NCBI GenBank assembly: GCA_024234995.1
Contig: JACKNF010000001.1
Location: 496,001 to 560,000 of the forward strand
Direction: 5' to 3'
Source: Gammaproteobacteria bacterium
GTDB taxonomy: Bacteria > Pseudomonadota > Gammaproteobacteria > Competibacterales > Competibacteraceae
Length of the DNA stretch: 64,000 bases
This document shows positions 9,212-17,363 of this stretch, piece after piece. Within the stretch, counting starts at the first letter, position 1, and every line of letters begins with the position of its first letter. Below the pieces are notes generated by a model. That model did no database searches. It worked only from the letters and a program-made list of their open reading frames with translations, and was not told the DNA's origin. A program made the position numbers and the translations under genes.

Positions 9212-9697
9212 ATGGATAAGCTAACCCCCAGCCGCCGCTCAGAAAATATGCGGAAGATTCGAGGTAAAGATACAGCTCCAGAGTTGGCTGTACGCAAGCT
9301 TTGCCGGGAAATTGGATTTTCCGGCTATCGTATCCATCGGAAAGACCTGCCAGGAAAACCTGATCTTGCCTGGATTGGCCGGAAACTGGTTGTATTCGTG
9401 CATGGTTGTTTTTGGCATGGGCATAGCTGTGCCGAAGGTGTTCGCAAGCCAAAATCGAACTGTGATTATTGGATTCCGAAAATCAACCGGAACAAGCAGC
9501 GTGACGCCGAAAACTTCGCCGGCTTACAGGCCGCAGGCTGGAATATCCTTATCGTTTGGGAATGTGAAATAAAAGAGAAAGCCCGTCTCTCAGAGAAACT
9601 GCAACAGTTTCTTGTTGCCAAGACACCCAATAAATCGTTCCAGCGGTTACTGGGCCAAGATGAGCGCGCGTGCCTCTCGAAATCTCTCATGCCTTGA
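9212..9697 (+). CDS. vsr: Very short patch repair endonuclease Vsr
   Basis: The ATG at 9212 follows the HNH stop by two bases and gives 161 residues. Family features are MRKIRGKDTAPELAVRKLC, the catalytic Asp region PGKPDLAW, the FVHGCFWHGHSC zinc/active-site segment and IVWECEIKEK. Vsr nicks next to T:G mismatches that arise by deamination of 5-methylcytosine, so it fits beside a C5 methylase. The last 25 or so residues (from TPNKSFQR) are not family sequence: they are translated from an attC-like fragment and beyond, a sign that the natural end of the gene was altered by cassette joining. Confidence 0.92.
   Translation: MDKLTPSRRSENMRKIRGKDTAPELAVRKLCREIGFSGYRIHRKDLPGKPDLAWIGRKLVVFVHGCFWHGHSCAEGVRKPKSNCDYWIPKINRNKQRDAENFAGLQAAGWNILIVWECEIKEKARLSEKLQQFLVAKTPNKSFQRLLGQDERACLSKSLMP
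9628..9655 (+). other. Partial attC-like sequence inside the vsr 3' end
   Basis: The 15 bases AAATCGTTCCAGCGG at 9632-9646 are identical to the left half of the attC-like site at 7491-7505. The right half is not recognisable beyond GGGC at 9652. It probably marks the former downstream boundary of the methylase-HNH-vsr unit and is read through by vsr. Confidence 0.55.
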
Positions 9698-9887
9698 TCC
9701 AGAAGATTGGTTTGACTATTGGCACTGCCACATTGATTGGCAAGGTAAAGGCGATAAGAGACCAGAAAACCGGCAATCTGCGATTGAGCTTGGTTATGAA
9801 GTCTTAAAAATGGCTTGTGAATGCACATCAGCAATTAAAGGGCCTGTTCAAACGCGGTGGCAGATTCAAGCGGCATTCTGCCGGTGA
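9660..9887 (+). CDS. Small hypothetical protein, possibly a gene fragment
   Basis: An ATG right after the partial attC-like sequence, inside the vsr tail in another frame, encodes 75 residues. The middle reads like a real protein (DPEDWFDYWHCHIDWQGKGD, then RQSAIELGYEVLKMACE), with a Trp/His-rich segment I have seen only in uncharacterised proteins. The C-terminal 20 residues look random, so the gene may be truncated. A hairpin (GGCAGA...TCTGCC) lies near 9861-9885. No function can be assigned. Confidence 0.4.
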   Translation: MSARASRNLSCLDPEDWFDYWHCHIDWQGKGDKRPENRQSAIELGYEVLKMACECTSAIKGPVQTRWQIQAAFCR

Positions 9888-9945
9888 CGCTATTGATCTC
9901 TATGGTCCAAACGCAAACTGACTGCACGCAAAAAAATTCCCAAAA

Positions 9946-9959
9946 TTGACGATCATCAA
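9946..9959 (+). promoter_or_regulatory. FNR/ANR-like box upstream of the hydrogenase operon
   Basis: TTGAC-GATC-ATCAA matches nine of ten fixed bases of the FNR consensus TTGAT-N4-ATCAA. It sits 63 bases before the hydrogenase small-subunit start. An activating position near -41.5 would place the transcription start near 9994, with a weak -10 around 9981-9986. Oxygen-responsive control of an uptake hydrogenase is expected biology; binding is inferred. Confidence 0.65.
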
Positions 9960-10021
9960 ATGATTTTATAAATCTCCCGTTACTTTTACCGTGGTCGAAT
10001 CCTGCGGGGGAGAATGTGATC

Positions 10022-11203
10022 ATGGGTTTTGTCGATGATACCGATAGGGTGTCCGGTACGATCCGGAATCTCGATGGTTACGAGGGAGCATTGGGCGGGC
10101 TGACCCGCCGCGAGTTCCTGAAATACTGCACCGGGGTTGCAGTGACGCTAGGGTTGTCGTCGTTCACGGGTTTGCGCATCGCGCAAGCCGCGACTGCACC
10201 GCAACGGCCACCGGTCATCTGGCTGTCGGCACAAGAATGCACCGGCTGCACCGAGTCGCTGCTGCGCGCCTATCATCCGACGCTCGAAACCCTGATTCTC
10301 GACATGATCTCCCTCGACTATCACGAGGCCCTGTGTTCCGGTGCCGGCCATCAAGCCGAAGCGTACAAGGCCAAGTCGATGAAGGAGAACTGGGGCAAAT
10401 ATGTCCTGGTGGTCGATGGCTCGATTCCCGCCAAGGACGGCGGCGTTTACTGCATGGTGGCCGGTAAGCCGATCCTGCAAGCGGTGAAGGAAGCCGCGGA
10501 AGGCGCAGCGGCGATTATCAGCATTGGTTCCTGCGCCTCCTGGGGCGGCATTCCCTCCAGCGATCCCAATCCAACCGGGGCCAAACCGGTACATGCGGTG
10601 TTGCCCGGCAAAACGGTGATCAACCTTCCGGGTTGCCCGCCTAATCCTTACAATTTCCTCTCTACAGTTCTCTATCTGTTGACCTTCGGCAAACCGCCGG
10701 ATCTGGATATCAAGAACCGGCCAAAATTCGCCTATGGCCGGCTGGTCCACGAAAACTGTGAACGGCGCCCGCATTTCGATGCAGGGCGCTTCGCCCTCGA
10801 ATATGGCGATTTTGGCCACCGCCAAGGCTGGTGCCTGTACAAGATCGGTTGCAAAGGACCAGAGACCCACGCGAACTGCCCGGCGATTGGCTTCGGCGAT
10901 GCCGGGGAAGGTAACTGGCCGGTTGGCATTGGTCATCCCTGCTTTGGCTGTACGGAGCAAGGCATTGGTTTCACCAAGCCCCTGCATGCGCTGGCGGATG
11001 TCAAGACCTTTTCACCGCCGGCAGCCTTTCCAGCCGTGAACTCGCCCAAAGGCGAAGGCATCACCCCAGCCGCAGCGGCGATTGCCGCGGGCATCGCCGG
11101 GCTGGGCGCCGGGGCTGGAGCAATGGCGCTACGCGGCATGAAAGATGAGGGCGAAGAGGGCGGCAAGGAAGCGTCTTCCCGTTCTTCATCCGGGCAACAC
11201 TAG
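10022..11203 (+). CDS. hybO: [NiFe] hydrogenase small subunit
   Basis: The ATG at 10022 lies about 10 bases after GGGGGAGA; a GTG at 10016 is an alternative. The 393-residue precursor has a Tat signal (TRREFLKY, twin Arg at 29-30, then a hydrophobic stretch ending AQA). The mature part has the Fe-S ligand motifs ECTGCTES, GSCASWGG, LPGCPPNP and the later cysteines of CLYKIGCKGPETHANC and HPCFGC. A C-terminal hydrophobic segment (about 345-370) would anchor it in the membrane. It transfers electrons from the Ni-Fe site to HybA/HybB. Gene order matches E. coli hydrogenase 2 (group 1c type). Confidence 0.95.
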   Translation: MGFVDDTDRVSGTIRNLDGYEGALGGLTRREFLKYCTGVAVTLGLSSFTGLRIAQAATAPQRPPVIWLSAQECTGCTESLLRAYHPTLETLILDMISLDYHEALCSGAGHQAEAYKAKSMKENWGKYVLVVDGSIPAKDGGVYCMVAGKPILQAVKEAAEGAAAIISIGSCASWGGIPSSDPNPTGAKPVHAVLPGKTVINLPGCPPNPYNFLSTVLYLLTFGKPPDLDIKNRPKFAYGRLVHENCERRPHFDAGRFALEYGDFGHRQGWCLYKIGCKGPETHANCPAIGFGDAGEGNWPVGIGHPCFGCTEQGIGFTKPLHALADVKTFSPPAAFPAVNSPKGEGITPAAAAIAAGIAGLGAGAGAMALRGMKDEGEEGGKEASSRSSSGQH

Positions 11204-11217
11204 AGGGGAGCGCTGCT

Positions 11218-12252
11218 ATGGATCTTGAACGCCGTCGATTCCTGCGCGGCGCCGCGGGCGCTGTGACGGCTGCCGCCGCCGCGGTGGCTGCGCCGGTCAA
11301 TGAAGCGGCCGCTTTTGGCCCGCGTGAACCGAAGACCTTGCCGCCCAAGGCTGTTGGAATGCTGTATGACTCGACGCTATGCATTGGTTGCAAAGCCTGT
11401 GTTTCTGCTTGCAAGCAAGCGAACGGGATGCCTGCTGAGCAGCCGGCATCATTGGCGGCTTGGAATGAGGGCACATGGGACGCTGCCGAGGACATTTCCG
11501 GCAAGACCTTGAACGTGATCCGGGTTTATCAGAACGGGACGATGGCGGAGAAAGATCGCGAGCAGGATGGTTATGCGTTCGTCAAACGCCATTGCCTGCA
11601 TTGCGTCGACCCCTCTTGCATTTCGGTCTGTCCGGTCAGCGCCATGCGCAAGGACCCCGTAACCGGCATCGTCACCCATAATCCCGATGCCTGCATCGGC
11701 TGCCGCTACTGCGTCTACGGATGCCCGTTCAACGTCCCGCAATATCAGTTCGACGAACCGTTTGGCCAGATTTCCAAGTGTCAGTTTTGCAACCATTTAC
11801 AAGCAGAAGGCAAGCTCCCGGCCTGCTGCGATGTGTGTCCGACCGGCGCCTCGTTATTCGGCTTGGTCGAGGATCTGCAAGCCGAAGCGGAGCGGCGTTT
11901 GGCGGCCCAGCCGGGGACGCTGTATGAATTTCCTCGCGGTAAACTGGGCGGCGGCCGGCCTGGCCATGAAGCACCCATCGGCCACTACCAGCCGCACCTC
12001 TATGGTGAGAAGGAGGCCGGCGGTACTCAAGTGCGCTACCTGACAGGCGTTCCTCACGAGAAACTCGGCTTGCCTGAATTACCGGATCACTCCTATGCCG
12101 CTGTTTCGGAAGGGATGCAGCACACGCTCTATAAAGGCATGATCGCGCCGTTAGCTTTATTTGGCGGGTTGGTCTTCCTGGCCCGGCGCAGCTCCAAGAC
12201 GTACCGCGATGAAGGCCCGGCCCATATTGATGAGGAGGATTCGTCATCATGA
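11218..12252 (+). CDS. hybA: Hydrogenase 2-type ferredoxin subunit
   Basis: The product is 344 residues with a Tat signal (RRRFLRGAAGA) and then four cysteine groups for four [4Fe-4S] clusters: CIGCKACVSACKQ, CLHCVDPSCISVCP, CIGCRYCVYGCPF and CQFCNH...CCDVCPTG. A C-terminal hydrophobic helix (about 308-325) probably anchors it. It relays electrons between the small subunit and the quinone-reactive membrane protein. It starts 14 bases after hybO and overlaps hybB by four bases. A CRP-like name is not implied; the hybA call rests on order and cluster pattern. Confidence 0.94.
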   Translation: MDLERRRFLRGAAGAVTAAAAAVAAPVNEAAAFGPREPKTLPPKAVGMLYDSTLCIGCKACVSACKQANGMPAEQPASLAAWNEGTWDAAEDISGKTLNVIRVYQNGTMAEKDREQDGYAFVKRHCLHCVDPSCISVCPVSAMRKDPVTGIVTHNPDACIGCRYCVYGCPFNVPQYQFDEPFGQISKCQFCNHLQAEGKLPACCDVCPTGASLFGLVEDLQAEAERRLAAQPGTLYEFPRGKLGGGRPGHEAPIGHYQPHLYGEKEAGGTQVRYLTGVPHEKLGLPELPDHSYAAVSEGMQHTLYKGMIAPLALFGGLVFLARRSSKTYRDEGPAHIDEEDSSS

Positions 12253-13433
12253 GCGAAACAGCGCCCCGGCCGCTCGGTGGCCCGATTATCACCAAGCCCT
12301 TTGCCATCCTCGGCGTGTTCTTGTTGATTGGCGGCTATTTCATCCTGCGCCGTTTCCTGTTCGGCATGGCCGACGTGTCGAATATGAGCAACGGTTATCC
12401 GATCGGTACCTGGGTGGTGCTGGATGTGGTAATCGGCACCGCCTTTGGGTGCGGCGGCTTTGCCATGGCGCTGCTGGTCTATATTTTCAACCGCAACGTC
12501 TATCATCCGCTGATGCGTCCGGCCCTCCTGGGCGGAGTATTCGGTTACACCTTGGCCGGTCTGGCGGTGATGATCGATCTAGGCCGTTACTGGAACGCCT
12601 TTAATCTTTTGATGCCCTGGTATGCGCAGATCAATTCAGTGATCTTCGAGGTGGCATTGTGCGTCATGGCCTACATCACTGTGTTGTGGATCGAGTTCTG
12701 GCCGGCATTTTTGGAGAGAATGCCGGTCGCGATTAAACAGCGGTTCAACCTGCACAAGCTGCAAGTTTTCCTCCGGCGCTACATGTACATCTTCATCGGT
12801 CTGGGGGTGTTGCTGCCGACCATGCACCAATCCTCGCTGGGTTCGGTGTTGCTGATCATGGGTTCTAAATTATCCCCGCTCTGGTACACGCAATGGCTGC
12901 CGTTGTTGTACCTGATTTCAGCGCTGACCATGGGTTATGGAGTGGTGATGCTGGAGTCCACCCTGGTGCAGCGGTCGTTTAAGCTACCGTCCGAAGCTGC
13001 GTTGTTAGCCAAGCTGTCGCGAGTTGCCGCTGGATTGCTGGTGCTGTTCCTGGCAGTGCGCTTTGGCGATTTACTGGCGCGCGGTCAGTTGGGCCGAGCT
13101 TTCGCTGGCGATCGCTACAGTGTGCTGTTCCTGATCGAAACTGCCTTGTTTGCCGCGCCGGTCCTCATCCTGGCTTCACGGCGGCGTTGCGCCAATATGC
13201 GGCTCCGGTTTCTGGCCACGATTAGTTTGCTAGCGGCAGGCTCGCTGTACCGGATGAATGGCTATCTGCTGGCCATCGATCCCGGCAACGGCTGGACGTA
13301 TTTCCCTTCCGCGCCGGAGTTAATGATCACTGTCGGCGTGGTGTGTCTCGAAATTATGCTTTATCTCATTTTCGTCAAAACCTTGCCGGTACTGCCCGGC
13401 AGCATCGCTGAAGCGCCCGGGAGGCCGTCGTGA
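12249..13433 (+). CDS. hybB: Hydrogenase 2-type integral membrane subunit (NrfD family)
   Basis: The 394-residue protein is almost entirely hydrophobic with about ten predicted membrane segments, as in HybB/NrfD proteins. It lacks heme-ligand features and instead is expected to exchange electrons and protons with the quinone pool. Conserved-looking segments include GYPIGTWVVLDVV and the PTMHQSSLG loop between helices. It overlaps hybA (ATGA) and hybC (GTGA), so translation is probably coupled. Its presence distinguishes this hydrogenase from hya-type enzymes that use a cytochrome b. Confidence 0.94.
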   Translation: MSETAPRPLGGPIITKPFAILGVFLLIGGYFILRRFLFGMADVSNMSNGYPIGTWVVLDVVIGTAFGCGGFAMALLVYIFNRNVYHPLMRPALLGGVFGYTLAGLAVMIDLGRYWNAFNLLMPWYAQINSVIFEVALCVMAYITVLWIEFWPAFLERMPVAIKQRFNLHKLQVFLRRYMYIFIGLGVLLPTMHQSSLGSVLLIMGSKLSPLWYTQWLPLLYLISALTMGYGVVMLESTLVQRSFKLPSEAALLAKLSRVAAGLLVLFLAVRFGDLLARGQLGRAFAGDRYSVLFLIETALFAAPVLILASRRRCANMRLRFLATISLLAAGSLYRMNGYLLAIDPGNGWTYFPSAPELMITVGVVCLEIMLYLIFVKTLPVLPGSIAEAPGRPS

Positions 13434-15139
13434 CTCGTATCACCATCGATCCCATTACCCGCATTGAGGGACATCTGCGCATCGATTGCGAGGTGGAAAA
13501 CGGCAAAGTGACGAATGCCTGGTCCTCCGGGCAAATGTGGCGCGGCATTGAAGTGATCCTCAAGGGCCGCGATCCGCGCGACGCTTGGCTGTTCACCCAA
13601 CGCATCTGCGGCGTTTGCACCACCGTACACGCCATTGTGTCCGTGCGGGCCGTGGAGAACGCCCTGGATTTAGAGGTGCCGCTGAACGCCCAGTACATCC
13701 GCAACATGATCATCACCGCCCACGGGATTCACGATCACATCGTGCATTTCTATCAGCTGGCGGCGCTGGACTGGGTGGATATCGTTTCGGCGTTGTCGGC
13801 CAGCCCCGAGGGCGCGGCAAAGCTGGGCGCTACCCTGTCCGACTACCGGCGTAACAGTGTGCCGGAGATTCGCCAGATTCAGGAAAAGCTCAAGGCGTTT
13901 ACCGGTACCGGGCAACTCGGCGTCTTCGCCAGCGGCTACTGGGGTCATCCGGCGATGAAGCTGCCGCCGGATGTCAATTTGCTAGCGGCGGCCCATTATC
14001 TGCAAGCGCTGGAATATCAGCGCATTGCCAACCGGATCGTGGCCATTCTCGGCGCCAAGACCCCGCATATCCAGAATCTGGCAGTCGGTGGCGTAGCGAA
14101 TCCGATCAACCCGGATAGCCAATCCACGCTGACTCTGGAGCGGCTGTTCGCCATCAAGGCCGAAATCGATAAGCTGGGTGAGTTCGTCAATCAGGCGATG
14201 ATTCCCGACGTAGCGGCAGTCGGTGCCTTGTATGCCGATTGGACGGCGCATGGGGCGGGTGTGACCGATTATCTGTCGGTGCCCGATTTGCCGCTGGATA
14301 CTAAGGGTACTCAATTTGAGTTACCCGGCGGCTTTGTGCCCAAGGGCGATCTGTCCCAGTTCAAGCCGATCACCAGCTATCAGGATGGCTATTTCCGCGA
14401 TGGCGTCAAAGAGAGCATCAAGCATGCTTGGTATCAGTATCAGGGTGGGGAGAAGGCGTTGCACCCTTACGAGGGTCAGACGAATCCGCATCACACGGCG
14501 TTCCAGGATGACGGCAAGTATTCCTGGGTCAAGGCGCCGACTTTCTATGACCAGCGTGCGCAAGTTGGACCGCTGGCTAATGTGTTAGCGATGGTTGCTG
14601 CCGGTCACGAGCCGACCAAACGGCATCTCAACCGGGTGCTGGAGATCGCTAGCACGGTGGCGGGCACGCCCATTCCGGTGACGGCGCTGCATTCGACGAT
14701 TGGCCGGATCGCTGCGCGGGCGGTGCGCTGTGCGGTATTGCTGGAGTCGTTACAGAATCAATGGCAACTGCTGGTCAATAATATCGCCAAGGGGGATTTT
14801 GCTACCTTCAACCGGCCGGTCTTTCCCAAGGGGGAGATTCGCGGTTTCGGCTACCACGAAGCGCCGCGCGGGGTGCTATCACACTGGACGGTGATCGAGA
14901 ACGGTAAGATCAAGAACTATCAGGCTGTGGTGCCCAGTACTTGGAACGCTGGCCCGCGGGATGATAATGACGCTATGGGGCCTTATGAGGCATCGCTGGT
15001 CGATAATCCGGTTGCCGATGCTGAGCTGCCGCTGGAGGTGTTGCGCACCGTGCATTCCTTCGATCCTTGTCTGGCCTGCGCCATTCATCTGGTGGATAGC
15101 CGGAAACGGTCAATTGTTCAGATCAAGGCGTTTGGATGA
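13430..15139 (+). CDS. hybC: [NiFe] hydrogenase large subunit
   Basis: The GTG start overlaps hybB and yields 569 residues. The two Ni-Fe binding motifs are intact: RICGVC at 58-63 and DPCLACAIH at 545-553. The 16 residues after His553 form the C-terminal peptide removed by the endopeptidase once nickel is inserted. The N-terminal DPITRIEGHLR signature is also present. The protein has no signal of its own and should be exported by the Tat pathway bound to the small subunit. It catalyses reversible H2 oxidation, in this family mainly uptake. Confidence 0.96.
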   Translation: MTRITIDPITRIEGHLRIDCEVENGKVTNAWSSGQMWRGIEVILKGRDPRDAWLFTQRICGVCTTVHAIVSVRAVENALDLEVPLNAQYIRNMIITAHGIHDHIVHFYQLAALDWVDIVSALSASPEGAAKLGATLSDYRRNSVPEIRQIQEKLKAFTGTGQLGVFASGYWGHPAMKLPPDVNLLAAAHYLQALEYQRIANRIVAILGAKTPHIQNLAVGGVANPINPDSQSTLTLERLFAIKAEIDKLGEFVNQAMIPDVAAVGALYADWTAHGAGVTDYLSVPDLPLDTKGTQFELPGGFVPKGDLSQFKPITSYQDGYFRDGVKESIKHAWYQYQGGEKALHPYEGQTNPHHTAFQDDGKYSWVKAPTFYDQRAQVGPLANVLAMVAAGHEPTKRHLNRVLEIASTVAGTPIPVTALHSTIGRIAARAVRCAVLLESLQNQWQLLVNNIAKGDFATFNRPVFPKGEIRGFGYHEAPRGVLSHWTVIENGKIKNYQAVVPSTWNAGPRDDNDAMGPYEASLVDNPVADAELPLEVLRTVHSFDPCLACAIHLVDSRKRSIVQIKAFG

Positions 15140-15702
15140 GAGTGATTGTATTGGGCCTCGGCAATATCCTGCTCCGCGATGAGGGTGTTGGAGTGCGGGT
15201 GGTCGAGGCGCTGGCTGAACGCTATATATTGCCGGCGGAAATTGAAGCCGTGGATGGCGGCACGGTGGGTATGGATTTGCTGGATACCCTGGCCGGTTGC
15301 GACCATCTGTTGATCTGCGATGCAGTGCAGACCGGCGCGCCGCCAGCATCCGTAGTGAGACTGGCCAATGCCGAAGTGCCTGCTTTGTTCCAAACCCGCT
15401 TTTCGCCACATCAGTTGGGTCTATCGGAGGTGCTGGCGACCTTGATTCTGATGGAAGAAGCGCCGGCGGCAATTACCTTGGTGGGCGTGGTTCCCGTGAA
15501 TATGGAATTAGGCGCTGAGCTGTCGCCTGAGGTTGCAGCCGCCGTCGGCCTGGCGGTCGAGGCGTTGGTGGCGGAATTACAGGCGATGGGTTTCCATCTC
15601 ACTCCCAGTGTTTCTCCTGCGGGGGACGATGAGAATTTCAGTTTTTCCCTTACCCCCTGCCTCTTGCCTGCTTGGGAAGAGGAAAACTTCAAGGCCCACT
15701 GA
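15136..15702 (+). CDS. hybD: Hydrogenase maturation endopeptidase
   Basis: The frame overlaps the large-subunit stop by four bases and encodes 188 residues. The first 155 match the HybD/HyaD protease fold: VLGLGNILLRDEGVGVRV with a nickel-sensing Glu/Asp pair, DGGTVGMDLLD, and FSPHQLGLSEVL with the third metal ligand His. It trims the C-terminal peptide of HybC. The last 35 residues (from LTPSVSPAGDDENF) look like low-complexity or repeat-derived sequence and are not expected in the family. Confidence 0.92.
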   Translation: MRVIVLGLGNILLRDEGVGVRVVEALAERYILPAEIEAVDGGTVGMDLLDTLAGCDHLLICDAVQTGAPPASVVRLANAEVPALFQTRFSPHQLGLSEVLATLILMEEAPAAITLVGVVPVNMELGAELSPEVAAAVGLAVEALVAELQAMGFHLTPSVSPAGDDENFSFSLTPCLLPAWEEENFKAH

Positions 15703-15707
15703 AAGCC

Positions 15708-15947
15708 ATGTGCATCGCCATCCCCGTTCAAGTGCTTGAAGTGCATGGCATGAATGCGCGGGTGGCGCGCCATGGCGAACAACTCGAAGTGAGCTTATTG
15801 CTGCTTGCCGACGAGCAGATTGCGCCCGGTGATTATCTGATTCTTCAGGCGGGCGCTTGGGCAGTGGAGAAGATTGCCCCTGAAGAAGCGCTGGAAATCT
15901 ACCGCCTGTTTGAAGAGTTTGCCGGGGCGAACTGTTCTATTGATTGA
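15708..15947 (+). CDS. hypC: Hydrogenase assembly chaperone HypC/HybG
   Basis: The ATG at 15708 gives 79 residues beginning MCIAIPVQV, where the second-position Cys is the essential residue that carries the Fe(CN)2CO unit and contacts the large-subunit precursor. The fold signatures GDYLILQAGAWAVEKI and EALEIYRLFEEF are present. In E. coli the equivalent place in the hyb operon is held by hybG. The other maturation genes (hypA, B, D, E, F) are not in this window and must be elsewhere. Confidence 0.93.
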   Translation: MCIAIPVQVLEVHGMNARVARHGEQLEVSLLLLADEQIAPGDYLILQAGAWAVEKIAPEEALEIYRLFEEFAGANCSID

Positions 15948-16059
15948 ACGAGCAGGCTGGCTGGGATGGTCTGCCGGGGCGAAGTGATCTTGATGACAAC
16001 AATCTAGGTCATGGCGTGGCTCTTAGTGATCGTGGAGATCCTGCCAAAGCTTGTAATGA

Positions 16060-16153
16060 ATGTTATACGTCGAGTAATTTTTATAAAAATTAAATGATTA
16101 TTTTTAACGATAGCGAATTATGGTAGATAGACGGAAACCGTATAATTACTTGT
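16060..16153 (+). repeat. Dispersed palindrome-bearing element, copy 2
   Basis: It aligns over its length with 3305-3398; from ATTATGGTAGATAGACGGAA through the palindrome and TATAAT to ACTTGT only one base differs. The conserved block ends at the GTT that begins a 33-bp partial attC (16152-16184). It occupies the space between the hydrogenase operon and the cassette array and could supply the array promoter (TATAAT at 16141-16146). Confidence 0.8.
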
Positions 16154-16186
16154 TGCCGCGGACGCTTCGCGCCCGCCCCGTTAGGG
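16152..16186 (+). other. Right half of an attC-like site
   Basis: The 33 bases from GTTGCCGCGG to CCCCGTTAG are identical to 18077-18109, the right half of the attC-like site at the other end of the array. The R' end is GTTAGGG. The left half is absent and the dispersed element joins here directly. Confidence 0.65.
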
Positions 16187-16240
16187 TTTGAAATGGCGAA
16201 GCGCAGATCGGCATCCACTGATTGCGCGGCGCGAAGCGCC

Positions 16241-16324
16241 GCACAACCAGCGGATCAACCGGACATCGCCCGTCCAAAACTACGTGTTGTCCGGACTCGC
16301 CGGTTATCCGCCGCCCCGTTGGGC
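16241..16324 (+). other. attC-like recombination site
   Basis: GCACAAC and GTTGGGC bound 84 bp. The interior has an excellent imperfect stem: GCGGATcAACCGGACA on the left pairs with TGTCCGG...CCGGTT-ATCCGC on the right, leaving one extra base in one arm as in true attC sites. It ends six bases before the first cassette gene. Confidence 0.72.
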
Positions 16325-16329
16325 GTAAT

Positions 16330-16806
16330 ATGGAAAAGTGGAAATTTTTTTCGCGTGAAGCACTTATACAAATAGAATTTGCTGAAAATGCATGGGCGTC
16401 ATTTATTCGTGCAGAAAAAGATGAGGTGGTTATCGAAATATTTCTGCACTTACAGCATTTTCTGAGCCATGCCGCCATGGTCGATAAGCTACTTGACCCA
16501 AAGAATGGAAGCGAACGAGAAAAACTACTTAAAGGCCATATTGAGTTATCAGGTGTTGATCTAAAGCCATTTCGTAGGTTGCGCAACCATTTAGAGCATT
16601 TTGATGAGCGCCTTGATAAATGGGTATCTGATTATGAGGGTTATCCAATATTTGATATGAATCTTGTCACAGGTACAAAAGGCTTTCCTGAGAAAGCCTT
16701 TTTACGAGCACTAGACTCGCATACCTATAAGTTTCATGGTGAAAGCTATGATTTGGATTGCTTGCATAATACGTTGAAATTAATAAAACAAAGATTGCCA
16801 GCATGA
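16330..16806 (+). CDS. Cassette hypothetical protein with RNxxxH motif
   Basis: The ATG at 16330 lies just after an attC-like site; a longer frame from 16222 would cross that site and is unlikely. The product is 158 residues, mostly helical, with MEKWKFFSREALIQIEFAEN at the start and a conserved-looking LRRLRNHLEHFDER-type segment in which Arg85-Asn86-x3-His90 has the RNxxxH form seen in HEPN nuclease-like domains. Family membership is not proven: the motif is short. AT-rich coding compared with the hydrogenase genes points to recent acquisition. It ends eight bases before the next attC-like site. Confidence 0.7.
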   Translation: MEKWKFFSREALIQIEFAENAWASFIRAEKDEVVIEIFLHLQHFLSHAAMVDKLLDPKNGSEREKLLKGHIELSGVDLKPFRRLRNHLEHFDERLDKWVSDYEGYPIFDMNLVTGTKGFPEKAFLRALDSHTYKFHGESYDLDCLHNTLKLIKQRLPA

Positions 16807-16813
16807 ATAACAC

Positions 16814-16885
16814 GGCTAACAAGGCGCTTGTTCGGATGCAAACTACGCTGTGCTTCGTTTGCGCCGCACAGCTTTAACGTTGGGC
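16814..16885 (+). other. attC-like recombination site
   Basis: GGCTAAC and GTTGGGC bound 72 bp, with ATGCAAAC and GTTTGCGC as the main inner stem. It follows the stop codon of the first cassette gene and precedes the next gene by 17 bases. Confidence 0.75.
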
Positions 16886-16902
16886 CGCACAGGATCCACG
16901 CC

Positions 16903-17316
16903 ATGCCAGCCGCCGCCGAGCTCTTGGAAGACGAAGACGAGTTTCACAGCTCACTGCGTATCTACCTAAACGCAGTTGAGATGCTCGCCTCTTCACCGAA
17001 GGAACAGTGTCGCCAAATGGGCGACTACAACGTAGCGTGGGAACTGAAGGAAGATGTGCAGAACGGCAAGTTCCTCGTAGGACGTGGGTACCTTGACGAA
17101 ACAGAGGAACAATGGATCAATGCCTTGAGCAGCGCACTTGAAGGTGTCAACACTCAAGCTCTTCCGGCTGGCGGGGGGCGTGACGTGAACCTTCAAGCCA
17201 TGTCGTTTCTTGTCTGGGAGCCCACTCGGTACTTGGCTGCCGAGGTTCTGCGCAGGCTGTCGCACGGAGCCAAGAGGAATGTCGCGTACCTTGGCCTCCC
17301 CGACAGTGCGGCCTAA
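16903..17316 (+). CDS. Cassette hypothetical protein
   Basis: The ATG at 16903 is the first start after the attC-like site and gives 137 residues; an upstream in-frame ATG lies inside the site. The protein is acidic in its N-terminal half (LLEDEDEFHSSLRIYLNAVE) and has no signal peptide or membrane segment. It contains a tandem of aromatic-rich helices (QAMSFLVWEPTRYLAAEVLR). I do not recognise the family. The stop codon TAA is part of the next attC-like site, a common arrangement in integron cassettes. Confidence 0.65.
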   Translation: MPAAAELLEDEDEFHSSLRIYLNAVEMLASSPKEQCRQMGDYNVAWELKEDVQNGKFLVGRGYLDETEEQWINALSSALEGVNTQALPAGGGRDVNLQAMSFLVWEPTRYLAAEVLRRLSHGAKRNVAYLGLPDSAA

Positions 17317-17360
17317 CATAGCGTCCTGCCGTCATCGCTCCGGTTAACCCTACGTTAGGC
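17311..17360 (+). other. Short attC-like site with perfect core ends
   Basis: GCCTAAC and GTTAGGC, perfect inverted repeats and the classical R''/R' cores, bound only 50 bp. The inner stem (AGCG...CGCT) is weak and the length is below the usual attC range, so it may be a deleted site. It sits exactly between two cassette genes. Confidence 0.6.
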
Positions 17361-17363
17361 CAC

